A stretch of 64,000 nt of DNA from Laspinema palackyanum D2a (GTDB lineage Bacteria > Cyanobacteriota > Cyanobacteriia > Cyanobacteriales > Laspinemataceae), in NCBI GenBank assembly GCA_025370845.1, contig JAMXFF010000001.1:124001-188000 (forward strand), written 5' to 3'. The notes under the pieces are model-generated. The model searched no databases. It worked only from the letters and a program-made list of their open reading frames with translations, and had not been told where the DNA came from. Each line of letters starts with the position of its first letter. The stretch's first letter is position 1. This document shows positions 26,394 to 36,422 of this stretch, piece by piece. The translations under genes were made by a program, and so were the position numbers.

Positions 26394-27602
26394 TTAATTC
26401 GTACTATGAATTAAATCATCTTTGGGACTGACTAATTTGAGCAGTTTTTGTTTGATTTGCAGGTCAAAAACTTCCCATTTCATGCGGGCAAAATCTTTGC
26501 TGTCGTTGCTGCCGGAGAGAAATCCCATCGGAATTTCAAATCCGCCTGCTTGCGATCGCCCTCCGCCAAAGAAGCGCCCTTGAGCATCTTTCCCAAAGGC
26601 TTCCTTGATAAATTCATCCGGGTCTAAGGTCAATTTAGTAGTTCTTAAAGACCCTGTGACTAACTCGATATCTTCATCTTCATCGTGAACGATGCCATAA
26701 ACAACTGCGGTATGAACGTTTTCTTCGGTGACGAGAAAATCTGCCGCTTGGGGGATGGCATCTCGGTCATCGTAACGCAGGTATCCAACGCCAGCAATGC
26801 AGAAATTATTTTGAACGATTCTATTTTTAAGCGATCGCTCGATGACATCCATCACCCGTTTAGACCGAGAGGCTTGCAAGACTGAACTAATCAACTGGCT
26901 ATCATAAAATCGGCTTAAATAAGCCGCTGCCATAAAATCATCTTCCCGGGCTTGGCGCAGTTGGTTCGTATCCGATCGCAACCCATGCATTAATGCTGTA
27001 GCACATTTGACATGATCGCTAACATTGATATCCAAATGGAGCAATTCTGCCATCAAATATTGAGTAAAAATGGTGGCAGTGGCTCGAATATGAGGGCGAA
27101 TATCCAGAAATTCAGCGTTTAATTCATCCTGAATCGTATGATGGTCGATCGCCACAATCAAGGGAATCTGTGCTGTTTTCAACAGGGAAAAAAGCTGAGA
27201 AGTTGTTCCCTGATTGTCAATTAAAACGCAGCCTTGGTAGATAGACCAATCCTTGGATTTGGCAATTTCTAAAGGCAAGCGTTGAACGGGCAATCCGGTG
27301 AGTTTCACCAAGGCGATATTTTCCTGGTGACTCAGTGCTCCAGCATAGACAATATCCGATTCAATATCATACTGGGCGGCAATTAATTTGTAAGCCCAAG
27401 CACAAGACATGGCATCGGGGTCCGGGAAGTCTTGGAGAACCACCAAGTGCCGATCGCCGCTATGCTGCTGCAAAACCTGCCGCAGTGCTTCGGCTTTCGT
27501 TGCGCTTCCCGGATCGAGCCATTGCTTACTATCGCAAGAAACAATCGGCAATGCTCCATCCCGAACGGCTATTTGAGCGAGTTCGGTGTTCAATTCCTCC
27601 AC
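26394..27602 (-). CDS. DHH-family phosphoesterase (NrnA/PAP phosphatase-like)
   Basis: The product is predicted to hydrolyse short oligonucleotides, pAp or cyclic dinucleotide products in the cytoplasm. The protein has the N-terminal DHH domain, with VLQDFPDPDAMSCAWAYKL and the signature IDHHTIQDE, and the C-terminal DHHA1 domain with FFGGGRSQAGGFEIPMGF. Normal NrnA-type proteins are shorter (about 320 residues); this one has an extended N-terminus. GTG 27602 is chosen because GAGGGGA lies six bases upstream; TTG 27617 in frame would add five residues. The SLOG gene follows 19 bp downstream. Confidence 0.9.
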   Translation of the reverse strand: MEELNTELAQIAVRDGALPIVSCDSKQWLDPGSATKAEALRQVLQQHSGDRHLVVLQDFPDPDAMSCAWAYKLIAAQYDIESDIVYAGALSHQENIALVKLTGLPVQRLPLEIAKSKDWSIYQGCVLIDNQGTTSQLFSLLKTAQIPLIVAIDHHTIQDELNAEFLDIRPHIRATATIFTQYLMAELLHLDINVSDHVKCATALMHGLRSDTNQLRQAREDDFMAAAYLSRFYDSQLISSVLQASRSKRVMDVIERSLKNRIVQNNFCIAGVGYLRYDDRDAIPQAADFLVTEENVHTAVVYGIVHDEDEDIELVTGSLRTTKLTLDPDEFIKEAFGKDAQGRFFGGGRSQAGGFEIPMGFLSGSNDSKDFARMKWEVFDLQIKQKLLKLVSPKDDLIHSTN

Positions 27603-27748
27603 TAATTTTCCCCTCAAGTCGGTGCATCCACTTCACAGCTAATCGCAGACGACTAACCGTTTTGAGGTTATTGCCTGCGTTTATAGAATAACTCTACGAT
27701 AGCGCTTTAAGTGTCCGCTTGCGATCGCATAGGTCAGGAACTCTTGGC

Positions 27749-27786
27749 AAAAACCCCTCATAGTTGAACCAACTACAAGGGGTTTT
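27749..27786 (-). terminator. Rho-independent terminator of the HNH gene
   Basis: On the minus strand AAACCCCT and AGGGGTTT pair around an inner TAGTTG-GTT-CAACTA stem, and a T5 tract follows. The hairpin starts at the stop codon of the HNH gene. Confidence 0.75.
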
Positions 27787-28282
27787 AAGCACCAATTACA
27801 TATTTTTGCCACTCTTGATGTAGCCCGCTTTTGAGATGCTTACTCACCTCAAAATAAAGGCTGCTGTAGGGTCGGCGGGGTATTCTGGATAAAGGCATTT
27901 TACTTTCCTCCGGAGTTCGGTTTCCTTTTTTGACATTGCAGCGGACGCAGGCGGAGACGAGATTTTCCCAACTGTCGGGACCCCCTCGCGATCGCGGAAT
28001 CACATGATCTAAAGTCAATTCATCCCCGGAATAACCACAGTATTGACAAGTATGGCCATCACGGTGTAGGATGTTTCTCCGGGTCAAAGGAATTTCATGA
28101 TACGGAATGCGGACATAATGCCGAAGCCGAATCACCGTGGGCAGGGGAACATCGGAATAGATAAATTTCCCGTTGTGTTCAACCTGCTCGGCTTTCCCCT
28201 TCAGCAATAGCACGATGGCCCTCCTCCAGCTCGTAATGTTGAGCGGTTCGTAGGAGGCGTTAAGGACTAGAACCTTGCCCAT
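27785..28282 (-). CDS. HNH endonuclease
   Basis: The 165-residue protein contains a complete HNH motif: CQYCG zinc pair, LTLDHVIPRSRGG with the first His, the Asn in WENLVSAC, and the second zinc pair CVRC before NVKKGN. The N-terminus MGKVLVLNASYEPLNITSWR is typical of a widely conserved cyanobacterial and actinobacterial HNH family of stand-alone enzymes. No restriction or intron context is present, so its target is unknown. A strong terminator follows immediately. Confidence 0.92.
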   Translation of the reverse strand: MGKVLVLNASYEPLNITSWRRAIVLLLKGKAEQVEHNGKFIYSDVPLPTVIRLRHYVRIPYHEIPLTRRNILHRDGHTCQYCGYSGDELTLDHVIPRSRGGPDSWENLVSACVRCNVKKGNRTPEESKMPLSRIPRRPYSSLYFEVSKHLKSGLHQEWQKYVIGA

Positions 28283-28368
28283 TGCGTCTCTATTAAAAAG
28301 AAGATTTTTACAGATGTTAGCACAGCTTGACCAGACTGTGTAAAATTCGTCAATGTTTTTTTGGAAAA

Positions 28369-29874
28369 TTAAGGGCCTTGAGAACCCGAGGCGGGGTCTG
28401 CTGATCCGATGGAGGATGAGGCGGTGACCTTGAGCGGCTTAGGGGATTCCTCATTCAACCCTAGGAGGAGATAGGTTTTCATCATCCCCTTCCCCTTGAC
28501 CTGGATCGCGCCGCGAGACTCGAATTGGAAGCGATCGCGCAGGAGGAAATAGGTCACCTCAGAGACTTGAATTTGTCCGGGAATCCCATGAGATTCCATA
28601 CGGGAAGCGGTATTGACCGCATCCCCCCACAAATCATAAATAAATTTTTTGATGCCAATCACCCCAGCGACGACGGGACCATTATTGATGCCGATGCGGA
28701 TGGTGAGGGGCATTCCCGTTTCTGCGGCAAGTTGGCGCACCTCTCGCTGCATATCTAGGGCCATTTGCGCGATCGCCTTGGCACAATCGGGATGCGGTTG
28801 CGGAAGTCCTCCCACCACCATATAAGCATCCCCAATGGTCTTAATTTTTTCCACCCCATACCGTTCCGCAAGTCGGTCAAAGATGGAAAATATTTTATTC
28901 AGTAACTCCACCAATTCTACCGCCGGTACTTCCGTGGAAAGCTGAGTAAACCCCACCAGGTCAGCAAACAAAACCGTAGCATTGGGAAAGCTTTCAGCAA
29001 TGGGATAAACCCCCTGTTTTAGTTGTTGAGCAATGGTATGGGGTAAAATATTCAACAGGAGTTTTTCCGATTGGTCTCGGGCAATTTCAACCTCGGCTAC
29101 TAGATTTTCTAGTTCTTTTTTACTGTCTTGGATTTCCTGGAAATATCGATTAATTTGGTGATTCATTCGGTTAAAATCAATCAACACATCCCCTAATTCA
29201 TCTCGACGATTCTTGGCAAGGGCCAGACAGTCCAAATCTCCGGTAACTGCTCCCGGTGATTCTCCTACGGCAATTAAGGCTTTCCTGAGTTTCAAAATAG
29301 GCGCAATTACCGCTGGTGCGAGGGCGGCTAAAGTTGCGAGGGTGACAAAAATACAAATCAGAATGACCAAGCCAAAAATTCGGACAATAAAGGCTTTAAT
29401 TTCCTCTTTAATTTGAGAAGAATCAAGGCGAACGATGACCAGATAAGGATTGCCATCGGCTTCAGTCCACATGGCCATTTCATAGCGGTTGCCATCCCGA
29501 CTGCGGAGGCGCACAGCAGGAGCGCTCATGACATTATTAAAGTTTAACTCGGGGGGTTCGCCAAAGTAGCCGATCGCCTCTCCCTCTTGGGTATAAACCT
29601 GACCCCCCGCAACCCGAGATTCTAGCATTAAATGCTGGGCGACTTCTTTTATTTTGGGTGCAGTTATAGGCGAACCACATAACCTCAATAGAGGAGAAAT
29701 AGTGGCAACGCCAACATCTTCTAAATGCTGAATCAGTTCTCGCTCACGACGATAGGCGGAAGGGAGTAAAATCAGGGCTTCTACCACAACAATGCTAATA
29801 AATACCCATAACGCAATGCGACGCGATAAACGAGCGTTGAGTAGATTGAAAATAGAGGTGAATCCATTGAGCAT
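28369..29874 (-). CDS. Membrane-bound class III adenylate cyclase
   Basis: The 501-residue protein has a first membrane helix at about residues 17-38, an extracytoplasmic sensor segment, a second membrane helix at about 168-192, a HAMP segment, a coiled coil and a C-terminal cyclase domain. The cyclase domain shows VLFADLVGFTQLS (metal Asp), EKIKTIGDAYM (the Lys expected for adenine recognition), RIGINNGPVVAGVIG and YDLWGDAVNTASRMES (specificity Asp, and Asn/Arg transition-state residues). Lys plus Asp predicts ATP rather than GTP as substrate. It lies downstream of a histidine kinase on the same strand but separated by 317 bp. Confidence 0.93.
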   Translation of the reverse strand: MLNGFTSIFNLLNARLSRRIALWVFISIVVVEALILLPSAYRRERELIQHLEDVGVATISPLLRLCGSPITAPKIKEVAQHLMLESRVAGGQVYTQEGEAIGYFGEPPELNFNNVMSAPAVRLRSRDGNRYEMAMWTEADGNPYLVIVRLDSSQIKEEIKAFIVRIFGLVILICIFVTLATLAALAPAVIAPILKLRKALIAVGESPGAVTGDLDCLALAKNRRDELGDVLIDFNRMNHQINRYFQEIQDSKKELENLVAEVEIARDQSEKLLLNILPHTIAQQLKQGVYPIAESFPNATVLFADLVGFTQLSTEVPAVELVELLNKIFSIFDRLAERYGVEKIKTIGDAYMVVGGLPQPHPDCAKAIAQMALDMQREVRQLAAETGMPLTIRIGINNGPVVAGVIGIKKFIYDLWGDAVNTASRMESHGIPGQIQVSEVTYFLLRDRFQFESRGAIQVKGKGMMKTYLLLGLNEESPKPLKVTASSSIGSADPASGSQGP

Positions 29875-30191
29875 CGATTTATCCGTTGTGTTCAGAACAA
29901 TTTAGGAGGATCCAGATAGCACCCGATATAACAGCAACAAGGGTGCGATCGCACCCTTTCCCAAAGGATGGTGTAGGGGAGTTTTGAGTGAGGGCCACCT
30001 CTGTAGTGTTCCCATTCTCCTCCAACCCGTAACCCAAATCCCAAGATGCAGGTCCCCATCCCAGATATTCCACTGACTCCGAAGGTTTACCTACAAACTT
30101 AGGGTAACAAAACCGGGCGATCGATGCGAGACTTGATTTGGCGCTCTATTTGTCCGGTTAGGTGGCTGTAGCAACCTATATTCCCCTTCCC
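29875..30191. other. Intergenic region between two signalling genes
   Basis: I recognise no RNA or mobile element. It should hold the promoter of the cyclase gene. A possible 64-codon minus-strand frame has no recognisable features. Confidence 0.4.
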
Positions 30192-32501
30192 TTAAACTCG
30201 GTTGCTTGAAATGGATTCAGGGACTAACTCGGAATTCGAGAGAGTGACTCGCAGGGGAAGCTGGATAGTGAAAGTGGAACCCTTGCCGAGTTCACTATCA
30301 ACCGTAATATCACCCCCCATGATTTGACAGAATTGTTTGGCGATCGTCAATCCCAATCCCGTCCCCCCATATTTGCGCGTAGTGGAAGTATCCGCCTGGG
30401 TGAAGGGTTGAAATAGCTTATCCATCTGTTCGGGGGTCATCCCAATCCCCGTATCTCTCACTTCAAAGACAATCATTTCCCCGGCTTTCTGAAAAACCCG
30501 GAGAAAAATTGTCCCCTGATTGGTAAACTTACAAGCATTCCCTAACAGATTGAATAAAATTTGTCGCATTTTGGTCACATCGGCATACATTTCCCCAACC
30601 TCAGGTTGACAGTCCACTTGTAATTGATTCCCATTTTTCTGCACCAAGGGTTGCACGGTGAAGATAATCTCCTGAAGGGTAAGGGGAACTTGAAACGGCT
30701 CTAAATATAACTCCATTTTTCCGGCCTCAATTTTAGACAAGTCCAGGATATCGTTAATCAGTCCTAACAAGTGTCTGCCAGCGGATTCAATCTTGGCTAA
30801 GTCAGCATTGATCTCATCGGATTCTAGGTCTTCTCCTTCTTCCTGCAAGATTTCACTATAACCAATAATTGCATTTAAAGGAGTCCGCAATTCATGGCTC
30901 ATATTGGCGAGAAACTGGCTTTTAGACTGGTTTGCCAATTCTGCCGTCACCTTGGCTTGGTAGAGTTCTCGTTCCACTCGCTTGCGTTCCGTAATATCGC
31001 GAACCACGGCAGAAAGTGCAGTTTGCTTCCCATAATAAATCTTGTTGGCGCTGACTTCTACCTCAACGATGGAACCATCTTTGCGACGATAACGCCGTTC
31101 TCCCAAATGACAAGATTGTAACGAGAGGGTTCGCTCAATGTTGTAGGCTATACTCTCGGATTCATGATCAATAAAATCTCCCAAAGTCAGGGAGAGAACA
31201 TCCTCACTATTATAACCCAGTAACTTTTGAAAAGCGGTATTAGATTCAATAATCCGTTGGGTAGTCGGTTCAATCAAAAAGATACTTTCTGAAGTTTGCT
31301 CAATGACGGCCCGATATCGCTGTTCGCTTTCATGGCGCACTTGCTGAGAATAGTCTAAGGCATCTAACATTTCATTAATGCGGGTGGCCAGTTGGGAGAG
31401 TTCATCTACCCCTTGGACCGGGAGACGCACTGCCGAATTGCGATCGCTGCCAATGTGATTCACATTCTGACTCAACTGGGAGAGTCGAGATAGCACAACT
31501 TTCTCCAACAGCAACAAAGTTAGGACTAAAAATGCCACCCCGACAACGAGTACCACCCACAGGATAAAGTTAGCCGTTCGTTGCCCTTGTTGGTAAATCT
31601 CACGCGGGAGTTCCACCCGCACCAACAAGGCGGGATTGTTGTAAATATCTTTGACTAAAGTATAACCATCAATGGTTTGGGAATTCCATGCTTCCACAAA
31701 AATCGGAGTTTGGTCCGCCAGGACTAATGCCGGTTCTCGATCCGTGTCTTCGACGATACTCTGGCGAATGGTTTGGAAATCAGGGGGAAGTTCGGGAGAA
31801 CCCCAGTTTTGTATTGCGATGGATAACTGGGTGAGTTCCCCAAGACGCTTGATTTCCTCAACACTGAGGTAGCGTCCCATAATCAGGGTCCCGCGAATGG
31901 GTCCTTCCGCTTCTCCGGTGAGAATGGGGCGGGACACAATCAACATGGGGCCTTCAGGAAGTTGCAGGATGCCTTCAACCAGACTGGTAGTTTCGGGATG
32001 ATTGACGAGGAGACTGTTGGGGGTCAGGTATTGGCTTAAAGAGGCGATCGCCTCGGTATTTTCCTCCACCGGGGCTCGTTCTCCGGTTTCTGGATTAAAT
32101 TTTTGCCCAAAGACAATGCGCCCACTGCGATGGATGTACAGCATCATATCCAAGCGCAAACGGGCGATCGTGGCATCGTTGAGGTTAGTTTGGATATAGT
32201 CCGCGTTCTCATCTTCAATGAAGGCGTAGGTGTCATCCCAGGCGGCCCAATCGTTCGCGGTAAAGCTCAATTTGTCGATTTCATCGGATAAAACATCCAC
32301 TGCCCGTTTGACATTGCGGACGGTATCCTGCTGCTCAAATTTGGCAAATCCAGCCAGCAACAGGGTAGAGGAAGAGAGATAGATGACCCCCAATAAACCG
32401 ATTAGGGTTGCCCCAACGATGGGCAGGATTTGCCCCCGCAGTCCCAAGGATGCGAAGGGGAGTTTCAGGGATTTAGGCGGTTGAGGCATGGGTTTGGACA
32501 C
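30192..32501 (-). CDS. CHASE4-HAMP-PAS sensor histidine kinase
   Basis: This membrane sensor kinase has 769 residues. Domains in order are: membrane helix near 28-48, extracytoplasmic CHASE4 sensor (FTANDWAAWDDTYAFI and YIHRSGRIVFGQKFNPETGE), second membrane helix near 310-332, HAMP, a PAS/PAC domain (YRAVIEQTSESIFLIEP to VVRDITERKR), HisKA with the phospho-acceptor in ANMSHELRTPLNAIIGYSE, and HATPase_c with LLGNACKFTNQG, DTGIGMTPEQMDKLF and GGTGLGL. No receiver domain is attached and no response regulator adjoins. The start is GTG 32501; an ATG at 32489 is an alternative. The signal sensed is unknown. Confidence 0.94.
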   Translation of the reverse strand: MSKPMPQPPKSLKLPFASLGLRGQILPIVGATLIGLLGVIYLSSSTLLLAGFAKFEQQDTVRNVKRAVDVLSDEIDKLSFTANDWAAWDDTYAFIEDENADYIQTNLNDATIARLRLDMMLYIHRSGRIVFGQKFNPETGERAPVEENTEAIASLSQYLTPNSLLVNHPETTSLVEGILQLPEGPMLIVSRPILTGEAEGPIRGTLIMGRYLSVEEIKRLGELTQLSIAIQNWGSPELPPDFQTIRQSIVEDTDREPALVLADQTPIFVEAWNSQTIDGYTLVKDIYNNPALLVRVELPREIYQQGQRTANFILWVVLVVGVAFLVLTLLLLEKVVLSRLSQLSQNVNHIGSDRNSAVRLPVQGVDELSQLATRINEMLDALDYSQQVRHESEQRYRAVIEQTSESIFLIEPTTQRIIESNTAFQKLLGYNSEDVLSLTLGDFIDHESESIAYNIERTLSLQSCHLGERRYRRKDGSIVEVEVSANKIYYGKQTALSAVVRDITERKRVERELYQAKVTAELANQSKSQFLANMSHELRTPLNAIIGYSEILQEEGEDLESDEINADLAKIESAGRHLLGLINDILDLSKIEAGKMELYLEPFQVPLTLQEIIFTVQPLVQKNGNQLQVDCQPEVGEMYADVTKMRQILFNLLGNACKFTNQGTIFLRVFQKAGEMIVFEVRDTGIGMTPEQMDKLFQPFTQADTSTTRKYGGTGLGLTIAKQFCQIMGGDITVDSELGKGSTFTIQLPLRVTLSNSELVPESISSNRV

Positions 32502-32780
32502 CTTCTCTTCTGGAATTGAGGGTTGAGACTGGGAAGTGGTCAGTTGAGGACTGGGAAAAATTGAGCAAGCAGAACGGAGTTCTTCTAGTCTTAATTTTTC
32601 ATTCTGCGGATTTTGCCAAAAATCACCCGATGTCAGATTGCCCGATGGATATTTAGCCCTGTTTTTATTCTAAATACTCGATCGCAAATCTAAATTCGGT
32701 TGAAGTTTTGGCAAATCTCCGGAGTCAGTGTTCGATTTATAGTTCAATTGTGGTGTGAGTGACTTGAGGAGTGCGTAGAA

Positions 32781-33971
32781 ATGCTGAGTTGGGAGGAAAG
32801 TCAGAGTATTTCATCAATGCGATGCGATCGCGCCTGGGTGGAGGTGGATATCGGGGCGATCGCCCAGAATGTCCGCGAAATCCGGCATCTGTTATCCCCA
32901 AAAACCGACCTGATGGCGGTGATTAAAGCTGATGCTTATGGACATGGGGCCGTCACCGTCGCCCAAACGGTATTACAGGCAGGGGCGAAATGGTTGGGAG
33001 TCGCCACCATTCCCGAAGGCATCGAACTCCGGGAAGCGGGAATTACCGCCCCAGTGCAAGTTTTAGGGGCAACCTACACCCCGGACCAATTGCGGGCAAT
33101 GGTGCGTTGGCGGTTGGAACCCACCCTTTGCACCCCGAAACAAGCGTTCGTGTTTTCAGAAACCCTGAGTGATCATTCCTATTCCGTGCCGGTTCATGTA
33201 AAAATTGATACTGGGATGTCACGGTTGGGCGCACCGTGGCAAGAGGCGGCAGAGTTCGTGAAATTAGTCGATCGCCTGCCTCATTTAGAATTGTCTAGCA
33301 TTTATTCCCATTTAGCCACAGCGGATAGTGAAGACCCCACGGTGATGCAACTGCAACATCAGCGGTTCCAGACGGCGATTCAGCAAGTTCAGGAAACGGG
33401 AATTGCTTTACCGCGCCTGCACTTTGCCAATTCTGCGGCGACTTTAAGCGATCGCCAGTTGCATTACGATATGGTGCGAGTGGGGTTAGGGATATATGGA
33501 TTATATCCTGCCCCCCATTTGCGATCGAGCCTGAAGTTACAACCGGCACTCCAAGTCAAAGCCCGAGTCACTCACATTAAGGCGATCGCCGCAGGAACCG
33601 GAGTCAGTTACGGCCATCGCTATATCGCTGATCGGGACATGAAAATCGCCGCAGTCGGGATTGGCTATGCTGACGGCGTACCCCGCAACCTCTCCAATCA
33701 AATGCAAGTCCTCATCCGGGGAAAGGAAGTGAGACAAATTGGATCGATTACAATGGACCAAATGATGTTAGATGTGAGTAACATCCCCGACTTGGAACTC
33801 GGAGAGGTCGTGACTTTGTTGGGACAAGATGGCAACTATGCAATCACCGCCGATGATTGGGCGGATAAATTAGGAACCATTTCCTGGGAAATCCTCTGCG
33901 GATTCAAACATCGCTTACCCCGAATTGCCGTTGGTCAAACCTTAGAATGTTGGGAAGAGGCGGCGAAGTAA
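32781..33971 (+). CDS. alr: Alanine racemase
   Basis: This PLP enzyme makes D-alanine for peptidoglycan in the cytoplasm. The 396-residue product has the cofactor lysine K49 in AVIKADAYGHGA, the catalytic tyrosine in GTGVSYGHRY, and HFANSAATL, VRVGLGIYG and SMTMDQ-like SITMDQMMLDV segments. Length is normal, with about 15 extra residues at the start; ATG at codon 13 (32817) is an alternative start. It is divergent from the histidine kinase gene, sharing a 279-bp upstream region. Confidence 0.96.
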   Translation: MLSWEESQSISSMRCDRAWVEVDIGAIAQNVREIRHLLSPKTDLMAVIKADAYGHGAVTVAQTVLQAGAKWLGVATIPEGIELREAGITAPVQVLGATYTPDQLRAMVRWRLEPTLCTPKQAFVFSETLSDHSYSVPVHVKIDTGMSRLGAPWQEAAEFVKLVDRLPHLELSSIYSHLATADSEDPTVMQLQHQRFQTAIQQVQETGIALPRLHFANSAATLSDRQLHYDMVRVGLGIYGLYPAPHLRSSLKLQPALQVKARVTHIKAIAAGTGVSYGHRYIADRDMKIAAVGIGYADGVPRNLSNQMQVLIRGKEVRQIGSITMDQMMLDVSNIPDLELGEVVTLLGQDGNYAITADDWADKLGTISWEILCGFKHRLPRIAVGQTLECWEEAAK

Positions 33972-33995
33972 GGCAACACCCGGCGAGGGTAAGTG

Positions 33996-34123
33996 GCAAC
34001 ATCCGTCGGGGGTCAGGGGTAAGTGGCAACACCCGGCGGGGGATCAATCCCCCGCCTAACAGCTTAAGTCGGTTGAAACCGACTGAAAGCCTTATGGGGT
34101 AATGTTTTTAGTTTGATTTTAAC
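33996..34123 (-). repeat. Structured repeat D, copy 3
   Basis: GGCGGGGGATCAATCCCCCGCC is followed by TAACAGC, the hairpin AGTCGGTTGAAACCGACT, and a core related to GAAAGCCTTATGGGG..TGTTTTTAGT. The core equals that of the 42758-42890 copy in the same orientation. Just upstream, two shorter GGCAACACCCGGCG-type units lie at 33974-34020. Confidence 0.55.
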
Positions 34124-34163
34124 CAATTGTAGGGGCGGTTCGCTTTTTTGCCCCTACAGTTGG
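34123..34163. repeat. TGTAGGGGC hairpin repeat
   Basis: CCAATTGTAGGGGC (34123-34136) pairs with GCCCCTACAGTTGG (34150-34163) with one mismatch. Related hairpins occur at 62872-62899 and 63061-63093. Confidence 0.65.
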
Positions 34164-34255
34164 TGATTTTTTGAGTATAATTTGGAGAAAGAACGCTTTT
34201 TCTGTCATGTCGATAAAATGGGGTAAAATCAGAGCATAATTGAGGAGGCAAATCC

Positions 34256-35077
34256 ATGAGATTTATTAATCCAAAGACCGATATCGCCTTTAAGAAAATC
34301 TTTGGTTCTGAACAGAGCAAAGATATCTTAATCAGTTTTTTAAATTCTATGCTCTATGACGGAAAACCCGTCATAGAAGATTTAGAAATCCTCAACCCTT
34401 ATTTAGCTCCCCGCATCCGAGGGGTCAAAGAAACTTACTTAGATATCAAAGCCAAAATCACCGGCAACAAAACCGCGATCGTTGAAATGCAAGTGTTGAA
34501 TGTAGCGGGATTTGAAAAGCGAATCCTCTATAACGCTGCTAAATCCTATTCCATTCAATTGCAAGCCGGAGAAGATTACACCTTATTAAATCCGGTGATT
34601 GCTTTGACTATTGTCGATTTTCAAATGTTTACAGAATTTGACCAGGTAATTTCCCGCTTTGTTTTGAAAGAAAAAGATTATTTGGTCGATTATTTGAGTT
34701 ATGATTTAGAATTAGTGTTTGTAGAGTTACCCAAATTCACGAAAGAACTGGAACAGTTAGAGACCCTTACGGATAAGTGGCTCTATTTTATGAAAAGTGC
34801 TCGGACTTTACAAACCGTACCGGAAACCATGAGCGCTGTCCCAGAAATTGAGCAAGCCTTTGCCATTGCCAGTCAAGCGAATCTGAGCCGAGAAGAATTA
34901 GAGGACTTAGAACAGCGAGAAATGTTTATCCATGACCAGCGAAACGCGATTTTAAAAGCCGTGAATGACAATAAACGAGAAATTGCGAAACGGTTGCTGA
35001 ACTTATTAGATGAAGAGGCGATCGCTAAAACCACTGGCTTGAGCCTTGAGGAGGTCCAAAAATTAAAGCAACAGTAA
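34256..35077 (+). CDS. Rpn-family PD-(D/E)XK nuclease (TIGR01784-like)
   Basis: The 273-residue product begins FINPKTDIAFKKIFGSEQSK, the standard start of the TIGR01784/PDDEXK_2 transposase-like nucleases. It has YLDIKAKITGNKTAIVEMQVL, with the Asp and ExQ metal-site residues. The C-terminal helices (IAKRLLNLLDEEAIAKTTGLSLEEVQKLK) match the usual tail. These proteins may promote horizontal gene transfer by making DNA breaks. No terminal repeats bound it. A strong TTGAGGAGG-type ribosome site precedes ATG 34256. Confidence 0.9.
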   Translation: MRFINPKTDIAFKKIFGSEQSKDILISFLNSMLYDGKPVIEDLEILNPYLAPRIRGVKETYLDIKAKITGNKTAIVEMQVLNVAGFEKRILYNAAKSYSIQLQAGEDYTLLNPVIALTIVDFQMFTEFDQVISRFVLKEKDYLVDYLSYDLELVFVELPKFTKELEQLETLTDKWLYFMKSARTLQTVPETMSAVPEIEQAFAIASQANLSREELEDLEQREMFIHDQRNAILKAVNDNKREIAKRLLNLLDEEAIAKTTGLSLEEVQKLKQQ

Positions 35078-35095
35078 AAACAACTTTTCCTAGAG

Positions 35096-35115
35096 CGCCC
35101 GGTTTAAACCGGGCG
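35096..35115. terminator. 20-bp palindrome between convergent genes
   Basis: CGCCCGGTTTAAACCGGGCG is a perfect palindrome between the ends of two convergent genes (stops at 35077 and 35124). It could end transcription from both sides, though T-tracts are poor. Confidence 0.45.
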
Positions 35116-35123
35116 GCTCAATC

Positions 35124-36320
35124 TTACATTTTCAACTCTGGCAGGGTTTCCTTAAACGGTAGCCCCTCATTAATCGCATCAATTTGCTGGGCTTCCATGA
35201 GATTTACTTCCTTCAAATAAGGGCGAAGAATTTGCCCCAACCGTTGATTGTAAAAGCGATGTAAACTGTGATTGGGAGTGGCTGGAAAGCCTCGGCGTTT
35301 TTTGTGTTGTCCTCCGGCACCGGGGTCGAAGGATTGAATGCCATGTTCGATTCCCCATTCGATGGGTTTGTAATAGCAAGCCTCGAAATGGAGGGAATCG
35401 ATGTCGTAATTACAGCCCCAATATCGTCCATAGAGTTGTTCGCCTTTAGTGAGGCAAAAGGACATGGCGATGGGATGGCGTATATCATTGCCTTCGGGAT
35501 AGGCGGCAATCAAGAGGACCCGATCGCGAAAATTATGGTATAATTCCTCAAAAAACTGTTTGGTTAAATATTTACTCCCCCACCAGCCAAAGCGATCGCA
35601 ATGGTCGCTATAAAATTGATACATCCGCAGTAACAAGGTATGGGGGATGTCATCTCCATGTAATGCCTTGACTTCAATCCCGGCTGTAGCCACCGCTTTG
35701 CGTTCCCGTTTGATATTGCGGCGCTGATTGGCATTGAAGACGGCTAAGTAATCATCAAAGGTGTTGAATCCTGTATTCTGCCAAATATAACTGTGATGGA
35801 GCCACGGCGTATAACCGAAGCGTTCCATCCGCGATCGCCAGTCTGGATCGACATACAGGAAATTACAGCAGGAAATATTGTGGCGATCGCAAAATTCATC
35901 GATCGCATGAATCATCATCCCCGTAATTTCTTCCTCATCTTCTCCCGGTGCAATCAAAAACCGATATCCCGTTACCGGCGTAACTGGACTCATCCCCAAC
36001 AGTTTGGGATAATATTCCACACCCAGGCGATAGGCTAAATCCGCCCATTGGTGATCAAAGACAAATTCTCCCCGAGAATGTCCTTTCAGATACATCGGCG
36101 CGGCAGCAATCAGTTCTCCCTGTCGCCACAGGGTTAAATGATTCGGCAACCATCCCGTTTTTGCAGTTGCACTTCCGGAGGCTTCCATGTTGTGCAACCA
36201 GTTCCATTCAAAAAAAGGGGTTTCCAGGGGGACGGCGAGAGCATCCCACGCGGATTGGGGGACTTCGGCGATGTTGTCGATCCAGGCAACAGAGACTTGA
36301 GGCTTAAGCTGTTCCAGCAT
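35124..36320 (-). CDS. GNAT/FemAB-like N-acyltransferase (DUF482 type)
   Basis: The 398-residue product looks like the DUF482 peptidoglycan-biosynthesis-annotated family with two GNAT-like folds. Features are PFFEWNWLHNMEASGS, GHSRGEFVFDHQWADLAYRLG near the first third, FNANQRRNIKRERKAVATAG in the middle, and FEACYYKPIEWGIEHGIQSFDPGAGGQHKKRRG toward the end. The acyl donor and acceptor are unknown; FemAB relatives add amino acids from tRNA to peptidoglycan bridges. ATG 36320 is chosen over the upstream TTG 36326. It stands alone, convergent with the Rpn-type gene. Confidence 0.85.
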   Translation of the reverse strand: MLEQLKPQVSVAWIDNIAEVPQSAWDALAVPLETPFFEWNWLHNMEASGSATAKTGWLPNHLTLWRQGELIAAAPMYLKGHSRGEFVFDHQWADLAYRLGVEYYPKLLGMSPVTPVTGYRFLIAPGEDEEEITGMMIHAIDEFCDRHNISCCNFLYVDPDWRSRMERFGYTPWLHHSYIWQNTGFNTFDDYLAVFNANQRRNIKRERKAVATAGIEVKALHGDDIPHTLLLRMYQFYSDHCDRFGWWGSKYLTKQFFEELYHNFRDRVLLIAAYPEGNDIRHPIAMSFCLTKGEQLYGRYWGCNYDIDSLHFEACYYKPIEWGIEHGIQSFDPGAGGQHKKRRGFPATPNHSLHRFYNQRLGQILRPYLKEVNLMEAQQIDAINEGLPFKETLPELKM

Positions 36321-36422
36321 TACCAACCGTTGAGGGTAGAGCGTTCACTTTCTTAGGGTAATCGATTCTTGGGATGCTGTGGGAGGGACTTGGGGTGGGA
36401 ACGACTGAAGTCGGGACGTTGA